Positions 27,034 through 36,663 of a stretch of DNA of 64,000 nt are shown here, piece after piece. Each line of letters starts with the position of its first letter. The stretch's first letter is position 1. The position numbers and the translations under genes were made by a program. The notes under the pieces were generated by a model, which saw nothing but the letters and a program-made list of their open reading frames with translations, was not told where the DNA came from and ran no database searches. Origin of the DNA: Pseudoruminococcus massiliensis (GTDB lineage: Bacteria; Bacillota; Clostridia; Oscillospirales; Acutalibacteraceae); the NCBI RefSeq assembly GCF_900291955.1, contig NZ_OLMR01000002.1, positions 1 through 64,000 of the forward strand. Reading direction: 5' to 3'.

Positions 27034-27906
27034 TTATTTATTACGATTAAGTAGATTTATGGCAAGTTCACGAAGCTCTGCTGATTCGTCTTTACCAAAT
27101 ATATCAAGTGCCTTAACTGCATCATCAGTTAATTTCTTAGCAATCTGACGGCACTTTTCTTCACCATAAATTGACATAAATGTTGTCTTTTCGTTTTCTT
27201 CATCACTGAGAATAGGCTTGCCGAGAACCTCAGGAGTAGAAACAACATCAAGCACATCGTCAATAATTTGGAAAACAAGTCCTATTTTACCGCCAAATTC
27301 TTCTGCGGCTTTAAGTTTTTCATCATCTGCCCCTGCGGCAATACATCCGAGGACACATGAAGCCTTTAACAAAGCTCCTGTTTTTTTGCCATACATTTTT
27401 TCTAAGGTTTCAGCCTCAACCTTTTTGCCCTCAATGCTTAAATCTATAAATTGTCCTCCGACCATTCCACTGACACCTGCAAAGCTTGCAAGTATTCTTC
27501 CAGCGTCTGCAACGGCTTTAGCTGAGGTTGCCTTAACAGCCTTTTCCGAAAGAGCAGTTTCAAAAGCTAAAGTGAGCAATGCGTCACCTGCTAAGAGAGC
27601 AGTATCTTCTCCAAAAGCACGGTGGTTTGATGGTCTGCCTCTTCTCATATCATCATTATCCATACAAGGCAAATCATCGTGAATAAGTGAATATGTATGA
27701 ATCATTTCTATTGCACAGGCAAAAGAAAGTGCATTTTCTGGGTTGCCTCCGCAAGCCTTACAAAATTCAAGGACAAGCTTAGGACGGATTCTTTTTCCAC
27801 CAGCCATAAGGCTATATTCCATAGAATCAACAAGACCTTTGACATCATTATCTTTTATCAGAAATTCATCAAGAGCCTTTTCTATCATCTCTGAATATTC
27901 ATTCAT
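27034..27906 (-). CDS. ispA: Polyprenyl (farnesyl/geranyl) diphosphate synthase
   Basis: The enzyme builds C10-C15 prenyl diphosphates from IPP and DMAPP for undecaprenyl carrier and quinone synthesis. The 290-residue protein has both Asp-rich motifs, DDLPCMDNDDMRRGRPSNHR (about residue 80) and QIIDDVLDV (about 217). The ATG at 27906 follows GAGGAG inside the xseB 3' end and overlaps xseB by eight bases. It ends the xseA - xseB - ispA series common in Firmicutes and Proteobacteria. Chain length is inferred from the family. Confidence 0.93.
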   Translation of the reverse strand: MNEYSEMIEKALDEFLIKDNDVKGLVDSMEYSLMAGGKRIRPKLVLEFCKACGGNPENALSFACAIEMIHTYSLIHDDLPCMDNDDMRRGRPSNHRAFGEDTALLAGDALLTLAFETALSEKAVKATSAKAVADAGRILASFAGVSGMVGGQFIDLSIEGKKVEAETLEKMYGKKTGALLKASCVLGCIAAGADDEKLKAAEEFGGKIGLVFQIIDDVLDVVSTPEVLGKPILSDEENEKTTFMSIYGEEKCRQIAKKLTDDAVKALDIFGKDESAELRELAINLLNRNK

Positions 27907-28105
27907 CAGCATTCTCCTCCTCTATCTCAGAAAGTTCGGTTATCTTCTGTTCTGCGTTTTTTAATGTTTCATAGCAAGCGTTTGAAAGCTTTATTCCTTG
28001 CTCAAAAAGCTTTAGCGATTCCTCTAAGCTGGCTTCTCCGCTCTCAAGCTTTTCAACTATTTCACGCAACTTTGTTATATTAGTTTCATAAGAAATCTTT
28101 CTCAT
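27899..28105 (-). CDS. xseB: Exodeoxyribonuclease VII small subunit
   Basis: XseB packs along the coiled coil of XseA to form exonuclease VII, which degrades single-stranded DNA. The 68-residue helical protein has the hallmark LEKLESGEASLEESLKLFEQ-type sequence (here IVEKLESGEASLEESLK at about 15-31). Length is normal. AAAGGA precedes the ATG. It starts five bases after xseA. Confidence 0.93.
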   Translation of the reverse strand: MRKISYETNITKLREIVEKLESGEASLEESLKLFEQGIKLSNACYETLKNAEQKITELSEIEEENADE

Positions 28106-28110
28106 AAGAA

Positions 28111-29328
28111 TTATCCTTTCTCATCAAGAGTAATCGCCTTAACTTCACATTCTGCTTTTCCGTCTGAAAGCTTAACCATAATATTTTGACCGATATTTAA
28201 TTCTTTTGCACTCTTTATAACTTTATTCTTATTCTGAACAATACTATATCCCCTTGAAAGAACCGAAAGCGGACTTAAGGCATCAAGCTTCGCAGAAAGA
28301 GCCACAAAATCTCGCTGATTTTCTGAGAGGATAGCCTTAAAAGCCTTTATCATATCTGCTGAAAGCATATCAAGTTCATTCTTGCGTATGTTTATAAACT
28401 CCTTTGGACTAAGCAACACTTTTGATGAAGCTAAATTATCAAGCTCTTGCTTTTCAAAATCTATTCGTCTTTGCATAATAGCGGGCAGACTATCTTTTAC
28501 ACTTTTAAAATATGAAAGTAATTCTGTCATATTAGGAGTAGCGAGTTCTGCCGCCGCTGATGGTGTAGGGGCTCTTAAATCTGCAACAAAATCACAAATT
28601 GTAAAATCCGTTTCGTGACCAACAGCAGAAATTACTGGTATATCAGATTTAGCAATAGTTCTTGCAAGCTTTTCATCATTAAATGCCCATAAATCCTCAA
28701 TAGAGCCACCGCCTCTGCCTATGATTATAACATCAGCGGCATTTGCTTTATTAAATCTTTCAATAGCATCAATAAGCTGTGCTGAAGCATTTTCTCCTTG
28801 AACAAGTACAGGACAGAAAACCACCTCAGCAATAGGGTATCTTCTGCCAAGAATATTCAAAATATCTTGAACCGCCGCTCCCGTTGGAGAAGTTATAACA
28901 CCAATTCTTTTTGGATATGCGGGTATAGGCTTTTTTATATCCTCGCTAAAAAGTCCCTCGGCTGAAAGCTTCTTTTTAAGCTGTTCATAGGCAAGATTCA
29001 AAGCACCTATTCCATCTGGCTGCATATCTTCAATATAAAGCTGATATTGTCCAGTAGCCTCATAAACAGATACTCTGCCCCTCGCAATAACCTTCATACC
29101 TTCTTCAGGCTTAAAGCGAAGATGCCTTGCATTTCCTGCAAACATAACCGCACGAACAAGAGCTTTATCGTCCTTGAGCGAAAGATAAATATGCCCCGAA
29201 CGATAATGGTCAGTAAGATTAGAAATTTCTCCTGTTATATAAATCTCTCTTAGAGCAGGACTTTCATCAAGCAATGACTTTATATAAAAATTAAGCTGTG
29301 AAACTGTTATTACAGAACTTACTGCCAT
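28111..29328 (-). CDS. xseA: Exodeoxyribonuclease VII large subunit
   Basis: This is the catalytic subunit of exonuclease VII. The 405-residue protein has an N-terminal OB-fold (YITGEISNLTDHYRSGHIYL), then the catalytic region GVITSPTGAAVQDIL, IIIGRGGGSIEDLWAFNDE and ISAVGHETDFTICDFVADLR. A coiled coil and a C-terminal segment with LSRGYSIV follow. The ATG has GGAG upstream and lies five bases after the TsaD-paralogue stop codon. Confidence 0.95.
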   Translation of the reverse strand: MAVSSVITVSQLNFYIKSLLDESPALREIYITGEISNLTDHYRSGHIYLSLKDDKALVRAVMFAGNARHLRFKPEEGMKVIARGRVSVYEATGQYQLYIEDMQPDGIGALNLAYEQLKKKLSAEGLFSEDIKKPIPAYPKRIGVITSPTGAAVQDILNILGRRYPIAEVVFCPVLVQGENASAQLIDAIERFNKANAADVIIIGRGGGSIEDLWAFNDEKLARTIAKSDIPVISAVGHETDFTICDFVADLRAPTPSAAAELATPNMTELLSYFKSVKDSLPAIMQRRIDFEKQELDNLASSKVLLSPKEFINIRKNELDMLSADMIKAFKAILSENQRDFVALSAKLDALSPLSVLSRGYSIVQNKNKVIKSAKELNIGQNIMVKLSDGKAECEVKAITLDEKG

Positions 29329-29333
29329 TATTT

Positions 29334-30266
29334 CTACTCCTTTTCGTGTAGTCTATTTGCAAGTATAGCAACACCAGAGGCATTATCGCTTGAAAACTTG
29401 GGTTCGGCAAAAAAAGCACCATATCTTTCCTCAAAATGCTTTCTGATAATTGAATTAGACATAACTCCACCAGCATATACAAGCGGAAGCTTACCATATT
29501 TTTCAATCAGAACTTCTGTCATTTTATCAAGCGTTTTCTGTATATTCATCAAACACGCAAAAGCCACTTTTTCTGGCGATGCACCGTCAGTCAACATTCT
29601 TGCACAAATGTTTTCAACACCGGAAAGGCAACAATCTGTACCTTTAAGAGTAGCTTTTGCAGTAACTTTTCCACTATACTTCAAAGCAAGCTTTTCGAGT
29701 TCTGCTCCACAAGGAAAATGCAGTCCGAGCATTACTCCGACTCTATCTACAAGCTGACCTGCGTTAAGGTCTAAAGTCTTTGCGATAATCTCAATATCAA
29801 GCGGATTTTCCGTTCCTTTTTGAACTAAGAGAGCCTCAGTAGTACCACCAGAAACATGAAAAGCAATGAACCTTTCATTCATCAATTCAAGCTTTTTAGC
29901 TGAATAGAGAGCCGCCGTAATATGACCTGCCTGATGTGAAACAGTATAGAGTGGAACTTTCAAAGCCTTAGCTAAAATTCTTGCAGAATTAACTCCAACT
30001 GTAAAGCAAGGCATATATGAACCTTCAACATCACGAGGTCTTGATGAAACAGCTATTGCATCAAGCTTACCGTTAAAGCTGTCAAACGCCTCATCAAAAA
30101 CATCTGCAAGCTGATTTGTGTGATGAAATACAGCGTCACTCTGTCTTAAACCTCTTTCACCATCCTTAACAGGCAAAAGCTTTTTGCAATTTTTTAGGAT
30201 ATTCTCCCCATCATAAATAGCAACAGAGGTTGTATAATTACTTGTATCTATTCCGAGAGTAAGCAT
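29334..30266 (-). CDS. TsaD/Kae1-like paralogue (M22 family), not canonical TsaD
   Basis: This is a 310-residue ASKHA-fold protein. GIDTSNYTTSVAIYD is the N-terminal phosphate-binding motif. The metal-binding histidines are kept in VSHQAGHITAA (HxxGH), but the canonical glutamate of HxEGH is replaced. The C-terminal Asp ligand is present in SSDNASGVAIL. The usual GPGLVGAL-like loop is replaced by SRPRDVEGSYMP. Canonical TsaD makes the t6A base of tRNA with TsaB and TsaE. The altered loops and shorter length suggest a paralogue with a different partner or substrate. Its ATG overlaps the nusB stop codon by one base. Confidence 0.8.
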   Translation of the reverse strand: MLTLGIDTSNYTTSVAIYDGENILKNCKKLLPVKDGERGLRQSDAVFHHTNQLADVFDEAFDSFNGKLDAIAVSSRPRDVEGSYMPCFTVGVNSARILAKALKVPLYTVSHQAGHITAALYSAKKLELMNERFIAFHVSGGTTEALLVQKGTENPLDIEIIAKTLDLNAGQLVDRVGVMLGLHFPCGAELEKLALKYSGKVTAKATLKGTDCCLSGVENICARMLTDGASPEKVAFACLMNIQKTLDKMTEVLIEKYGKLPLVYAGGVMSNSIIRKHFEERYGAFFAEPKFSSDNASGVAILANRLHEKE

Positions 30267-30697
30267 TATTTTTCACCATTATTCTTTGCTGAACGAGCAA
30301 CTCCACCAAGCACACCATTAAGGTAAGAGGCGTCCTTTTCTGTCGCATACTTCTTACAAAGCTCAACAGACTCATTGATAGAAACACTTGTAGGAACATC
30401 TTCAACAAACATAATTTCAAAAGTAGCTATTCTCATAAGTGTAAGTACAACTCGAGAAATTCTGCTCTTGCTCCAGCCCTTGAGATTTTTCTCAATAAGC
30501 TCATCAATAGCCTCAAGATTATCATAAACACCATTTGTAAGGAGCTTTGTAAATTCTCCGATAGATGCGTCACGAGCCTCAACAGCACTATCGAAAACCT
30601 CTTCAGAATCATCGTCCTTAAACATACGCTCAAAGACAAGTGTAAAAGCCTCTTCTCTTTCCTGTCGTCTGTTAGTTAATTTCTTATTATTTTCCAT
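30266..30697 (-). CDS. nusB: Transcription antitermination factor NusB
   Basis: NusB works with NusE (S10) on boxA RNA to keep RNA polymerase processive on rRNA operons. The 143-residue all-helical protein shows RREREEAF-like RRQEREEAFTLVFE at about residue 8, and RVVLTLMRIATFEIMF and SVSINESVELCKKYA in the second half. AGGGG precedes the ATG, twelve bases after the tyrS stop codon. It is probably expressed with tyrS. Confidence 0.93.
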   Translation of the reverse strand: MENNKKLTNRRQEREEAFTLVFERMFKDDDSEEVFDSAVEARDASIGEFTKLLTNGVYDNLEAIDELIEKNLKGWSKSRISRVVLTLMRIATFEIMFVEDVPTSVSINESVELCKKYATEKDASYLNGVLGGVARSAKNNGEK

Positions 30698-30709
30698 AGC
30701 TTAATCCCC

Positions 30710-31936
30710 TCATTTCAGAATTATCTTATGAAATACCTTTTTACCCTTTTTAACTACAATATAACCCTTTTCAAAGTCAGCAGTTTTAACTGTATAGTTC
30801 GGGTCAGTAATCTTTTCACCGTCAACAGATAATCCACCCTGTGTTACAACTCGTCTGCCCTCAGCCTTTGACGGAACTATTGAAACATTAACAAGCAAAT
30901 CAAGAATGCCTATCTCACCGTTTGTTAAATCGTCAGCAGAAATTTCTGTTTGAGGCATATTATCTGTATTGCTTCCCTTTGCAAACAATGCCCTTGCACC
31001 ATCAAGTGCCTTTTTAGCCTCTTCTTCACCGTGAATAAGCTTTGTAAGTTCAAATGCAAGAATTTCCTTAGCCTTATTAAGCTCTTGTCCCTCTAATTTT
31101 TCAAGTTCTTTAATCTCATCAAGTGGCAGGAATGTAAGCATTTTCAAGCACTTAATAACATCAGCATCAGCAACATTTCTCCAATACTGGAAAAATTCAA
31201 ATGGGCTGGTCTTATCAGCATCAAGCCATACCGCACCCTTTTCTGTCTTGCCCATTTTCTTACCCTCGGAATTTAGCAAAAGCTTGATTGTCATAGCGTG
31301 TGAATCCTTGCCAAGCTTTCTTCTTATAAGCTCAGTGCCACCGAGCATATTGCTCCACTGGTCATCTCCGCCAAACTGCAAGTTACAACCGTACTCTTGG
31401 AAAAGCTTATAGAAGTCATAACTCTGCATAATCATATAGTTAAATTCAAGGAAGCTAAGTCCACGCTCCATACGCTGTTTGTAACATTCAGCTGTAAGCA
31501 TACGATTAACGCTAAAGCAAGCACCAACCTCTCTCAAAAGCTCAACATAGTTAAGATTAAGTAGCCAGTCAGCATTGTTTACCATCATAGCCTTGCCTTC
31601 ACCAAACTCAATAAAACGGCTCATCTGCTTTTTAAAGCAATCACAGTTATGCTGAATAGTTTCCTTAGTCATCATCTTACGCATATCAGTCTTACCTGAT
31701 GGGTCGCCAATCATAGCTGTACCACCGCCAATAAGTGCGATAGGTCTGTTTCCTGCCATTTGAAGTCTTTTCATAAGGCAGAGTGCCATAAAGTGTCCAA
31801 CATGAAGGCTGTCTGCTGTTGGGTCAAAGCCAATATAAAATACTGCCTTTCCATCATTTACAAGCTTTTTGATTTCTTCCTCATTAGTTGTTTGAGCGAT
31901 TAAGCCACGCTCTTGAAGTTCCTCATATACTCCCAT
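30710..31936 (-). CDS. tyrS: Tyrosyl-tRNA synthetase
   Basis: The enzyme charges tRNA-Tyr. The 408-residue class I synthetase has the HIGH-type motif [15 protein letters not shown] (residues 40-54). The KMSKS-type motif is [12 protein letters not shown] (about 225). A C-terminal S4-like RNA-binding segment contains [25 protein letters not shown] precedes the ATG. A tyrosine T-box with an intrinsic terminator lies directly upstream and should switch expression by tRNA-Tyr charging. Confidence 0.96.
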   Translation of the reverse strand: MGVYEELQERGLIAQTTNEEEIKKLVNDGKAVFYIGFDPTADSLHVGHFMALCLMKRLQMAGNRPIALIGGGTAMIGDPSGKTDMRKMMTKETIQHNCDCFKKQMSRFIEFGEGKAMMVNNADWLLNLNYVELLREVGACFSVNRMLTAECYKQRMERGLSFLEFNYMIMQSYDFYKLFQEYGCNLQFGGDDQWSNMLGGTELIRRKLGKDSHAMTIKLLLNSEGKKMGKTEKGAVWLDADKTSPFEFFQYWRNVADADVIKCLKMLTFLPLDEIKELEKLEGQELNKAKEILAFELTKLIHGEEEAKKALDGARALFAKGSNTDNMPQTEISADDLTNGEIGILDLLVNVSIVPSKAEGRRVVTQGGLSVDGEKITDPNYTVKTADFEKGYIVVKKGKKVFHKIILK

Positions 31937-31967
31937 TGGTTTATTTCCTTTCTAAAAATAAAATAAT

Positions 31968-32226
31968 AAAACCCTCTGCAAATATAATGCAGAGGGCGAA
32001 TATCGCGGTACCACCTCATTCACTGTTCAGCAAATGAACAGCCTTACGGCAAAAGCCGTTGCACAATAACGAGTGCCAATCGTCCCTCACTACGCAATTA
32101 AATAATCTTCACAAGGGATACTCAGAGATGTATTTCATACGCTGTTCTGAATGGCTCGCACCAACCGCCACATCTCTTTGCAGAACAAATCGCACTACTT
32201 CTTCTCATCAACGCATTTTAGATATT
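31968..32226 (-). promoter_or_regulatory. Tyrosine T-box riboswitch leader of tyrS
   Basis: On the minus strand the T-box core AGGTGGTACCGCG is at 32004-32016. A terminator follows with perfect 9-bp arms at 31988-31996 and 31972-31980 and a T-rich tail. Upstream are two stem-loops (32023-32041 and 32046-32059) and a long stem I region. Within stem I the candidate specifier is UAC at 32130-32132, in the context GAAAUACAUC, which decodes tyrosine. Uncharged tRNA-Tyr would stabilise the antiterminator and allow tyrS transcription. The specifier agrees with the downstream gene. Confidence 0.92.
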
Positions 32227-32232
32227 TTTATA

Positions 32233-32261
32233 ATTATACACATTTTCTCTATAAAAGTCAA
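32233..32261 (-). promoter_or_regulatory. Promoter of the T-box leader and tyrS operon
   Basis: On the minus strand TTGACT (32256-32261) and TATAAT (32233-32238) have a 17-bp spacer, placing the start at about 32226, just before the T-box RNA. Confidence 0.8.
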
Positions 32262-32286
32262 CACAGCTATTCAATGAAAAACGAAA

Positions 32287-32311
32287 GCGGTAAGCCATTT
32301 AGACTTACCGC
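32287..32311 (-). terminator. Terminator of ftsZ
   Basis: On the minus strand GCGGTAAG (32304-32311) pairs perfectly with CTTACCGC (32287-32294), followed by TTTCGTTTTT. It lies 26 bases after the ftsZ stop codon. Confidence 0.8.
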
Positions 32312-32336
32312 AAATTTTACTATTTAATTATTTATC

Positions 32337-33599
32337 TTATCTATTGAAGATAGACATAATATCATAGAATGAGTCATCGTCATCATTTGGAGCAGCATTT
32401 GTTGTCTGCTGTGCTTGTTGCTGTGGTTGTGCAGCAGGCTGTTGCTGTCTTTGTGGACGCTCCTGCTGTGCAACTGGCTGTTGTCTTTGTACTCTTGGCT
32501 GGTTAAAGCTAGTCTGCTGTACAGGAGCCTGCTGTGTTGCTTCAGCCTGCTTTGCTGATGGGTCACCTGGTGTAGCACCAAGCTGATAAGGAGCTTTGTT
32601 GCTTACAGGAGCAGTGCCTGATGGCTTAAATGCTGCATCAGCTGTTGTAGGAAAACCTGTTGCAATAACAGTAACACTGATTTCGTCTTCCATCTGGTCG
32701 TTGAATGCAGCACCCCAGATGATGTTTGCATCTTCGTCTGCCTGTTCAGCAATCATAGTAGAAGCAATGTTGATTTCCTCAAGGCTGATGTCAGGTGAGG
32801 AAGTGATATTGATAATAACACCCTTAGCACCATCAATAGCTGTTTCAAGAAGCGGACTTGAGATTGCATTTGAAGCTGCAACCTTTGCTTTGTCCTTACC
32901 AGAAGCTCTGCCGATACCCATATGAGCATAGCCAGCATCCTTCATAACTGCTGTAACATCAGCAAAGTCAAGGTTAACAATACCAGGAAGAAGAATAAGG
33001 TCAGAAATACTCTGAACGCCCTGACGGAGAACATCGTCAGCAGCAGCAAAAGCATTTTGAAGAGTTATAGCTTCTTCGCTGACATACTTAAGTCTTTCAT
33101 TAGGAATAACAACAAGAGAATCAACCTGCTCTCTGAGAGCGGCAATACCCTGTTCAGCCTGAGCCATTCTACGCTTGCCCTCAAACTGGAAAGGCTTTGT
33201 AACTATACCGATTGTGAGGATACCCATTTCTCTTGCAATCTCAGCAACGATAGGAGCTGCACCTGTACCTGTGCCACCGCCCATACCTGCGGTAATGAAT
33301 ACCATATCAGTATCCTTGAGTGCATCTGCGATTTCATCTCTGCTTTCGTCAGCAGCCTTCTGTCCGATAGAAGGCATAGAGCCTGCACCCTTGCCATGTG
33401 TAATCTTATCGCCAATCTGAATCTTTTGTGTAGCCTTTGAACGGCCAAGAGCCTGATGGTCTGTGTTAATAGAAATAAATTCTACACAGCTTACTCCCTC
33501 GTTAACCATACGGTCAACAGCGTTTCCGCCGCCTCCGCCTACACCAATAACCTTTATATGTACGATGTTATTCATCTCTTCTTCAAACTCGTAAGGCAT
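32337..33599 (-). CDS. ftsZ: Cell division protein FtsZ
   Basis: This is a tubulin-like GTPase that forms the division ring. The 420-residue protein has [17 protein letters not shown] at the start, the tubulin signature [16 protein letters not shown] (about residue 107), and the synergy-loop region [18 protein letters not shown]. After about residue 318 comes a long Gln/Pro-rich linker with many QQ runs. An acidic segment NDDDD leads to a C-terminal peptide ending DIMSIFNR, which should bind partners. It has its own promoter and terminator, so it is transcribed apart from the rest of the cluster upstream. No ftsA is beside it. Confidence 0.97.
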   Translation of the reverse strand: MPYEFEEEMNNIVHIKVIGVGGGGGNAVDRMVNEGVSCVEFISINTDHQALGRSKATQKIQIGDKITHGKGAGSMPSIGQKAADESRDEIADALKDTDMVFITAGMGGGTGTGAAPIVAEIAREMGILTIGIVTKPFQFEGKRRMAQAEQGIAALREQVDSLVVIPNERLKYVSEEAITLQNAFAAADDVLRQGVQSISDLILLPGIVNLDFADVTAVMKDAGYAHMGIGRASGKDKAKVAASNAISSPLLETAIDGAKGVIINITSSPDISLEEINIASTMIAEQADEDANIIWGAAFNDQMEDEISVTVIATGFPTTADAAFKPSGTAPVSNKAPYQLGATPGDPSAKQAEATQQAPVQQTSFNQPRVQRQQPVAQQERPQRQQQPAAQPQQQAQQTTNAAPNDDDDSFYDIMSIFNR

Positions 33600-33662
33600 A
33601 TTTTTGCTCCTCTCAATTCGACATCATGTTTTTGCCAGCGACAACTTTCGCTTATACAGTCT

Positions 33663-33691
33663 ATTATATAATTTACCACCATTTTCGGCAA
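33663..33691 (-). promoter_or_regulatory. Promoter of ftsZ
   Basis: On the minus strand TTGCCG (33686-33691) and TATAAT (33663-33668) have a 17-bp spacer, about 65 bases before the ftsZ start codon. The rest of the 296-base gap between ftsZ and ftsQ shows nothing further that I can support. Confidence 0.65.
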
Positions 33692-33895
33692 ATTTCAATA
33701 CAATTACGCTATTTTATAAATGTTTTCCTATGAAATAATTTCTGCTAATTCTTTTTTGTGTAAAACAACCATTAGCTTTAATAAATAATTCCAAAATAAA
33801 CTTATAACGTATAATTATAACATTTTGAATAGCAAAAAAACAAATGGATTTTTCATAAATTATAACTTAATAATCATATTTTTGAACTTTTTCCA

Positions 33896-35107
33896 CTAAT
33901 TTTCAGGTGCTCCGGAAGGGTCATAATATGAATACTTTCCTCCCTCTGCACACATAGAAACATCAACTGTTCCCTTGCTGTCTTTCTCAAGCTTTTCATC
34001 TATAATAAGTTTAGCTGTTTTAACCTTATAATTAAGATTTTCTGGAATACCAAGAATTATTGTAAGTCTCTTATCATAGCTAAGCTTAACATTTGAAGGG
34101 TTAGTAACATTGATTGTAGAAACCTTTTTTATTTCATTTTCATTCAATGCTTGTGTAACATCATTTATAATGTTGTTCATATTTGAAAGCTTATATTCTA
34201 TAGTAGCCGAAAGTTCCGTTTTCTTGAGTTCAGCACCCTTTATAAGTGGAACATTATATTTATTATTATCAAGAATTTCTATAATTTTCCCTTTAGCACT
34301 CAAAATATAGAACTTTCCATTTGTTTCTATTGCAGAAGTAGGCTTAGCCTCCTCAACATAAATTGTAACTGAATTAAATGGATTTTTCTTAATGCTTACC
34401 GACTCAATATAAGGAAATTTTTTTTCAATAATCTCCTTGCTTGGTTCTGTATTGCAAAGAAGGAGATTGGTTCCAATAGCGATTCCACTCGCATCTATAA
34501 TTTCATCTGGTGAATATCTCGTCTTGCCCTCAACAGTGATAGAATCTATCTTAAAGAAAACAGTCAGACAAAGCACAGCTGCAATCATTGCAATAATCAT
34601 AACCATTGAAGTATACATTGCAAGAATCTTTCTTCGCCTTTTCTTTGCCGAAAACGGCTTAGATGAACGCTTCATCTTACGCTTTTTCTTTGGTTTTTGC
34701 TGACTATCATTTTTTTCAGGATTATGCTTTATATCAGCTTGATTTTCAACCTTTGGATTTTTTCTACTTTCACCATTTGATGAATTATGCTCATTCTTAG
34801 CAGCATTTTGATTCTGATTTGATTTTTGCTTAGGGTGATTATCCATAGGCTGTTTTGGCTTAGCCTGTTGTTGCTGAGAATGATTTTTATGTAGTTCATC
34901 AGGATTTTGTGGCGTATGGCGTTTATCATTCTTAGTCTTTTGAGCCTTCGCCTTACCACTTTGAGTTTTTTTCTTACGCTCGCTCTCAGATTTAGCTCTT
35001 ATCTCACGATAGCTTATAGTAGGAACAGAATCGTTCGCAGGATTATTTCTGCGTTTTTGTTGGTTTTTCTGCTCAAAAGACTTATCATTATTCTGTTTTT
35101 CACTCAT
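33896..35107 (-). CDS. ftsQ: Division protein FtsQ/DivIB with long basic cytoplasmic tail
   Basis: FtsQ/DivIB is a single-pass membrane protein of the divisome that binds FtsL and FtsB/DivIC. The 403-residue protein starts with about 155 residues rich in Lys, Gln, Asn and Ser, ending in KPKKKRKMKRSSKPFSAKKR. One membrane helix follows (MYTSMVMIIAMIAAVLCLTV). The extracellular part has a POTRA domain beginning FKIDSITVEGKTRYSPDEII and the FtsQ beta domain with ETNGKFYILSAKGKIIEIL. The cytoplasmic tail is unusually long and probably disordered. It follows murA by 60 bases. Confidence 0.88.
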   Translation of the reverse strand: MSEKQNNDKSFEQKNQQKRRNNPANDSVPTISYREIRAKSESERKKKTQSGKAKAQKTKNDKRHTPQNPDELHKNHSQQQQAKPKQPMDNHPKQKSNQNQNAAKNEHNSSNGESRKNPKVENQADIKHNPEKNDSQQKPKKKRKMKRSSKPFSAKKRRRKILAMYTSMVMIIAMIAAVLCLTVFFKIDSITVEGKTRYSPDEIIDASGIAIGTNLLLCNTEPSKEIIEKKFPYIESVSIKKNPFNSVTIYVEEAKPTSAIETNGKFYILSAKGKIIEILDNNKYNVPLIKGAELKKTELSATIEYKLSNMNNIINDVTQALNENEIKKVSTINVTNPSNVKLSYDKRLTIILGIPENLNYKVKTAKLIIDEKLEKDSKGTVDVSMCAEGGKYSYYDPSGAPEN

Positions 35108-35167
35108 CTTTTGATTCTCCCCTTTTTATACTCTCGCAAAATAAAGATTTTTAATTCTATAAAATGG

Positions 35168-36427
35168 TTATGAATTTACTCTTGCAATGCAAGCTCCAAG
35201 CTTTTTAAGCTTGCCCTCAATATTTTCATAACCTCTGTCTATATAATGAATATTAGAAATTTCGCTTCTTCCGTCTGCCCCAAGAGCCGCAATAACAAGA
35301 GCCGCCCCACCACGCAAATCTGTTGCCGAAACAGACGCTCCTGAAAGTCTTTCAACTCCACTCACAACAGCAACTCTGTCCTCTGCTTTGATATTAGCAC
35401 CCATTCTCTGAAGCTCAGCAATATGCTTATATCTTCCAGAAAAAACGGTTTCGACAAATACGCTCGTACCCATACTCTGAGCCATAAGTGCCATAATAAT
35501 AGCTTGTGCATCAGTAGGAAATGCAGGATACGGCATAGTTCTTATATATTTTACTGCACCTAAGCGTTCGGGTGCAGTAATTGAAAGCCCACTATCAGTT
35601 GATTGTAGTTTACAGCCAGATTCCTCAAATATCGGAATCACTGCCATTATATGCTCGGGCAATACACCAATCACTTCTCCAGTACCACCTGTAATAGCAA
35701 TAGCCGACATATAGCTTATTGCTTCAATTCTGTCAGGGATAACCTTATGATAAGCACCACTAAGACTTTCAACACCGCAGATTATGACTGTGCTTTCGCC
35801 TGCTCCTATAATCTTAGCTCCACAGCTTCTCAAAAAAATTGTAAGGTCAACTATTTCAGGTTCTTTTGCCGCATTTGAAATAATTGTAGTTCCTTTTGCC
35901 AAAACAGCCGCAAGTATAATATTTTCAGTAGCACCAACACTCGGATATGGCAGTGCAATCATAGCACCCCTTAGTTTATCACGAACCTTACATTCAATCA
36001 AGCCGTGATTTTCCGAAATATCGACGCCCATCTGCTTTAATGCCGAAATATGTATATCAATCGGTCTTGGTCCTAATTCACAACCACCAGGCAAAGAAAT
36101 TTTTGCCTCACCCATTTTAGCAATTATTGCACCAAGAAATGTTATTGATGAACGCATTTCACGCATCATATCTTCTGGAATATCATTTTTAGTGATTTCC
36201 TCGTTACCGATTATAACGGAGCCTCCATCACGATAGGCAGATTTTCCCAAATGTCTGATAATTCTCATCGATACATTGCAATCTGAAAGTCTCGGGCAAT
36301 TATCAATATAGCATTCATCATCACAAAGAATACTTGCCGCCAAAATCGGCAAAACACTGTTCTTTGCTCCTTGAAGCTTAACTTCTCCACATAGCCTTGT
36401 TCCACCGTCTATAATCAGCTTTTCCAA
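35168..36427 (-). CDS. murA: UDP-N-acetylglucosamine 1-carboxyvinyltransferase
   Basis: MurA transfers enolpyruvate from PEP to UDP-GlcNAc, the first committed step of peptidoglycan synthesis. The 419-residue protein begins EKLIIDGGTRLCGEVKLQGA, as the family does. The catalytic cysteine is in LPGGCELGPRPIDIH (about residue 115), so fosfomycin sensitivity would be expected. The TTG start at 36427 is chosen because it gives the family N-terminus and has AGGGTG upstream; an in-frame ATG at 36445 lies before that site. It has its own promoter. Confidence 0.93.
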   Translation of the reverse strand: MEKLIIDGGTRLCGEVKLQGAKNSVLPILAASILCDDECYIDNCPRLSDCNVSMRIIRHLGKSAYRDGGSVIIGNEEITKNDIPEDMMREMRSSITFLGAIIAKMGEAKISLPGGCELGPRPIDIHISALKQMGVDISENHGLIECKVRDKLRGAMIALPYPSVGATENIILAAVLAKGTTIISNAAKEPEIVDLTIFLRSCGAKIIGAGESTVIICGVESLSGAYHKVIPDRIEAISYMSAIAITGGTGEVIGVLPEHIMAVIPIFEESGCKLQSTDSGLSITAPERLGAVKYIRTMPYPAFPTDAQAIIMALMAQSMGTSVFVETVFSGRYKHIAELQRMGANIKAEDRVAVVSGVERLSGASVSATDLRGGAALVIAALGADGRSEISNIHYIDRGYENIEGKLKKLGACIARVNS

Positions 36428-36526
36428 AATCAACACCCTTTTCATAAAATATATTACTACATATATATTCTATGAAATGGCTTGTTTAATGGTGACAGAT
36501 TAAAAAAATATTTAATTTACTTATCT

Positions 36527-36555
36527 TTTATATAACCTCTTACGGACAGTAACAA
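36527..36555 (-). promoter_or_regulatory. Promoter of murA-ftsQ
   Basis: On the minus strand TTGTTA (36550-36555) and TATAAA (36527-36532) have a 17-bp spacer in the 277-base gap between murG and murA. Confidence 0.6.
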
Positions 36556-36663
36556 TAGCATCATCCTTGACCTATGAGCCTTTTAAGTTTGAAAATTCAG
36601 AAGCAAATAACAGATGTTAATTTAACGAAAAAATTGAATGCGTTTCGACAGCAGAGTTACTCC

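Noticed and set aside
32324-32581. 85-codon frame overlapping the end of ftsZ
   Set aside because: It is a frame-shifted reading of the Gln-rich FtsZ linker codons, not a gene.
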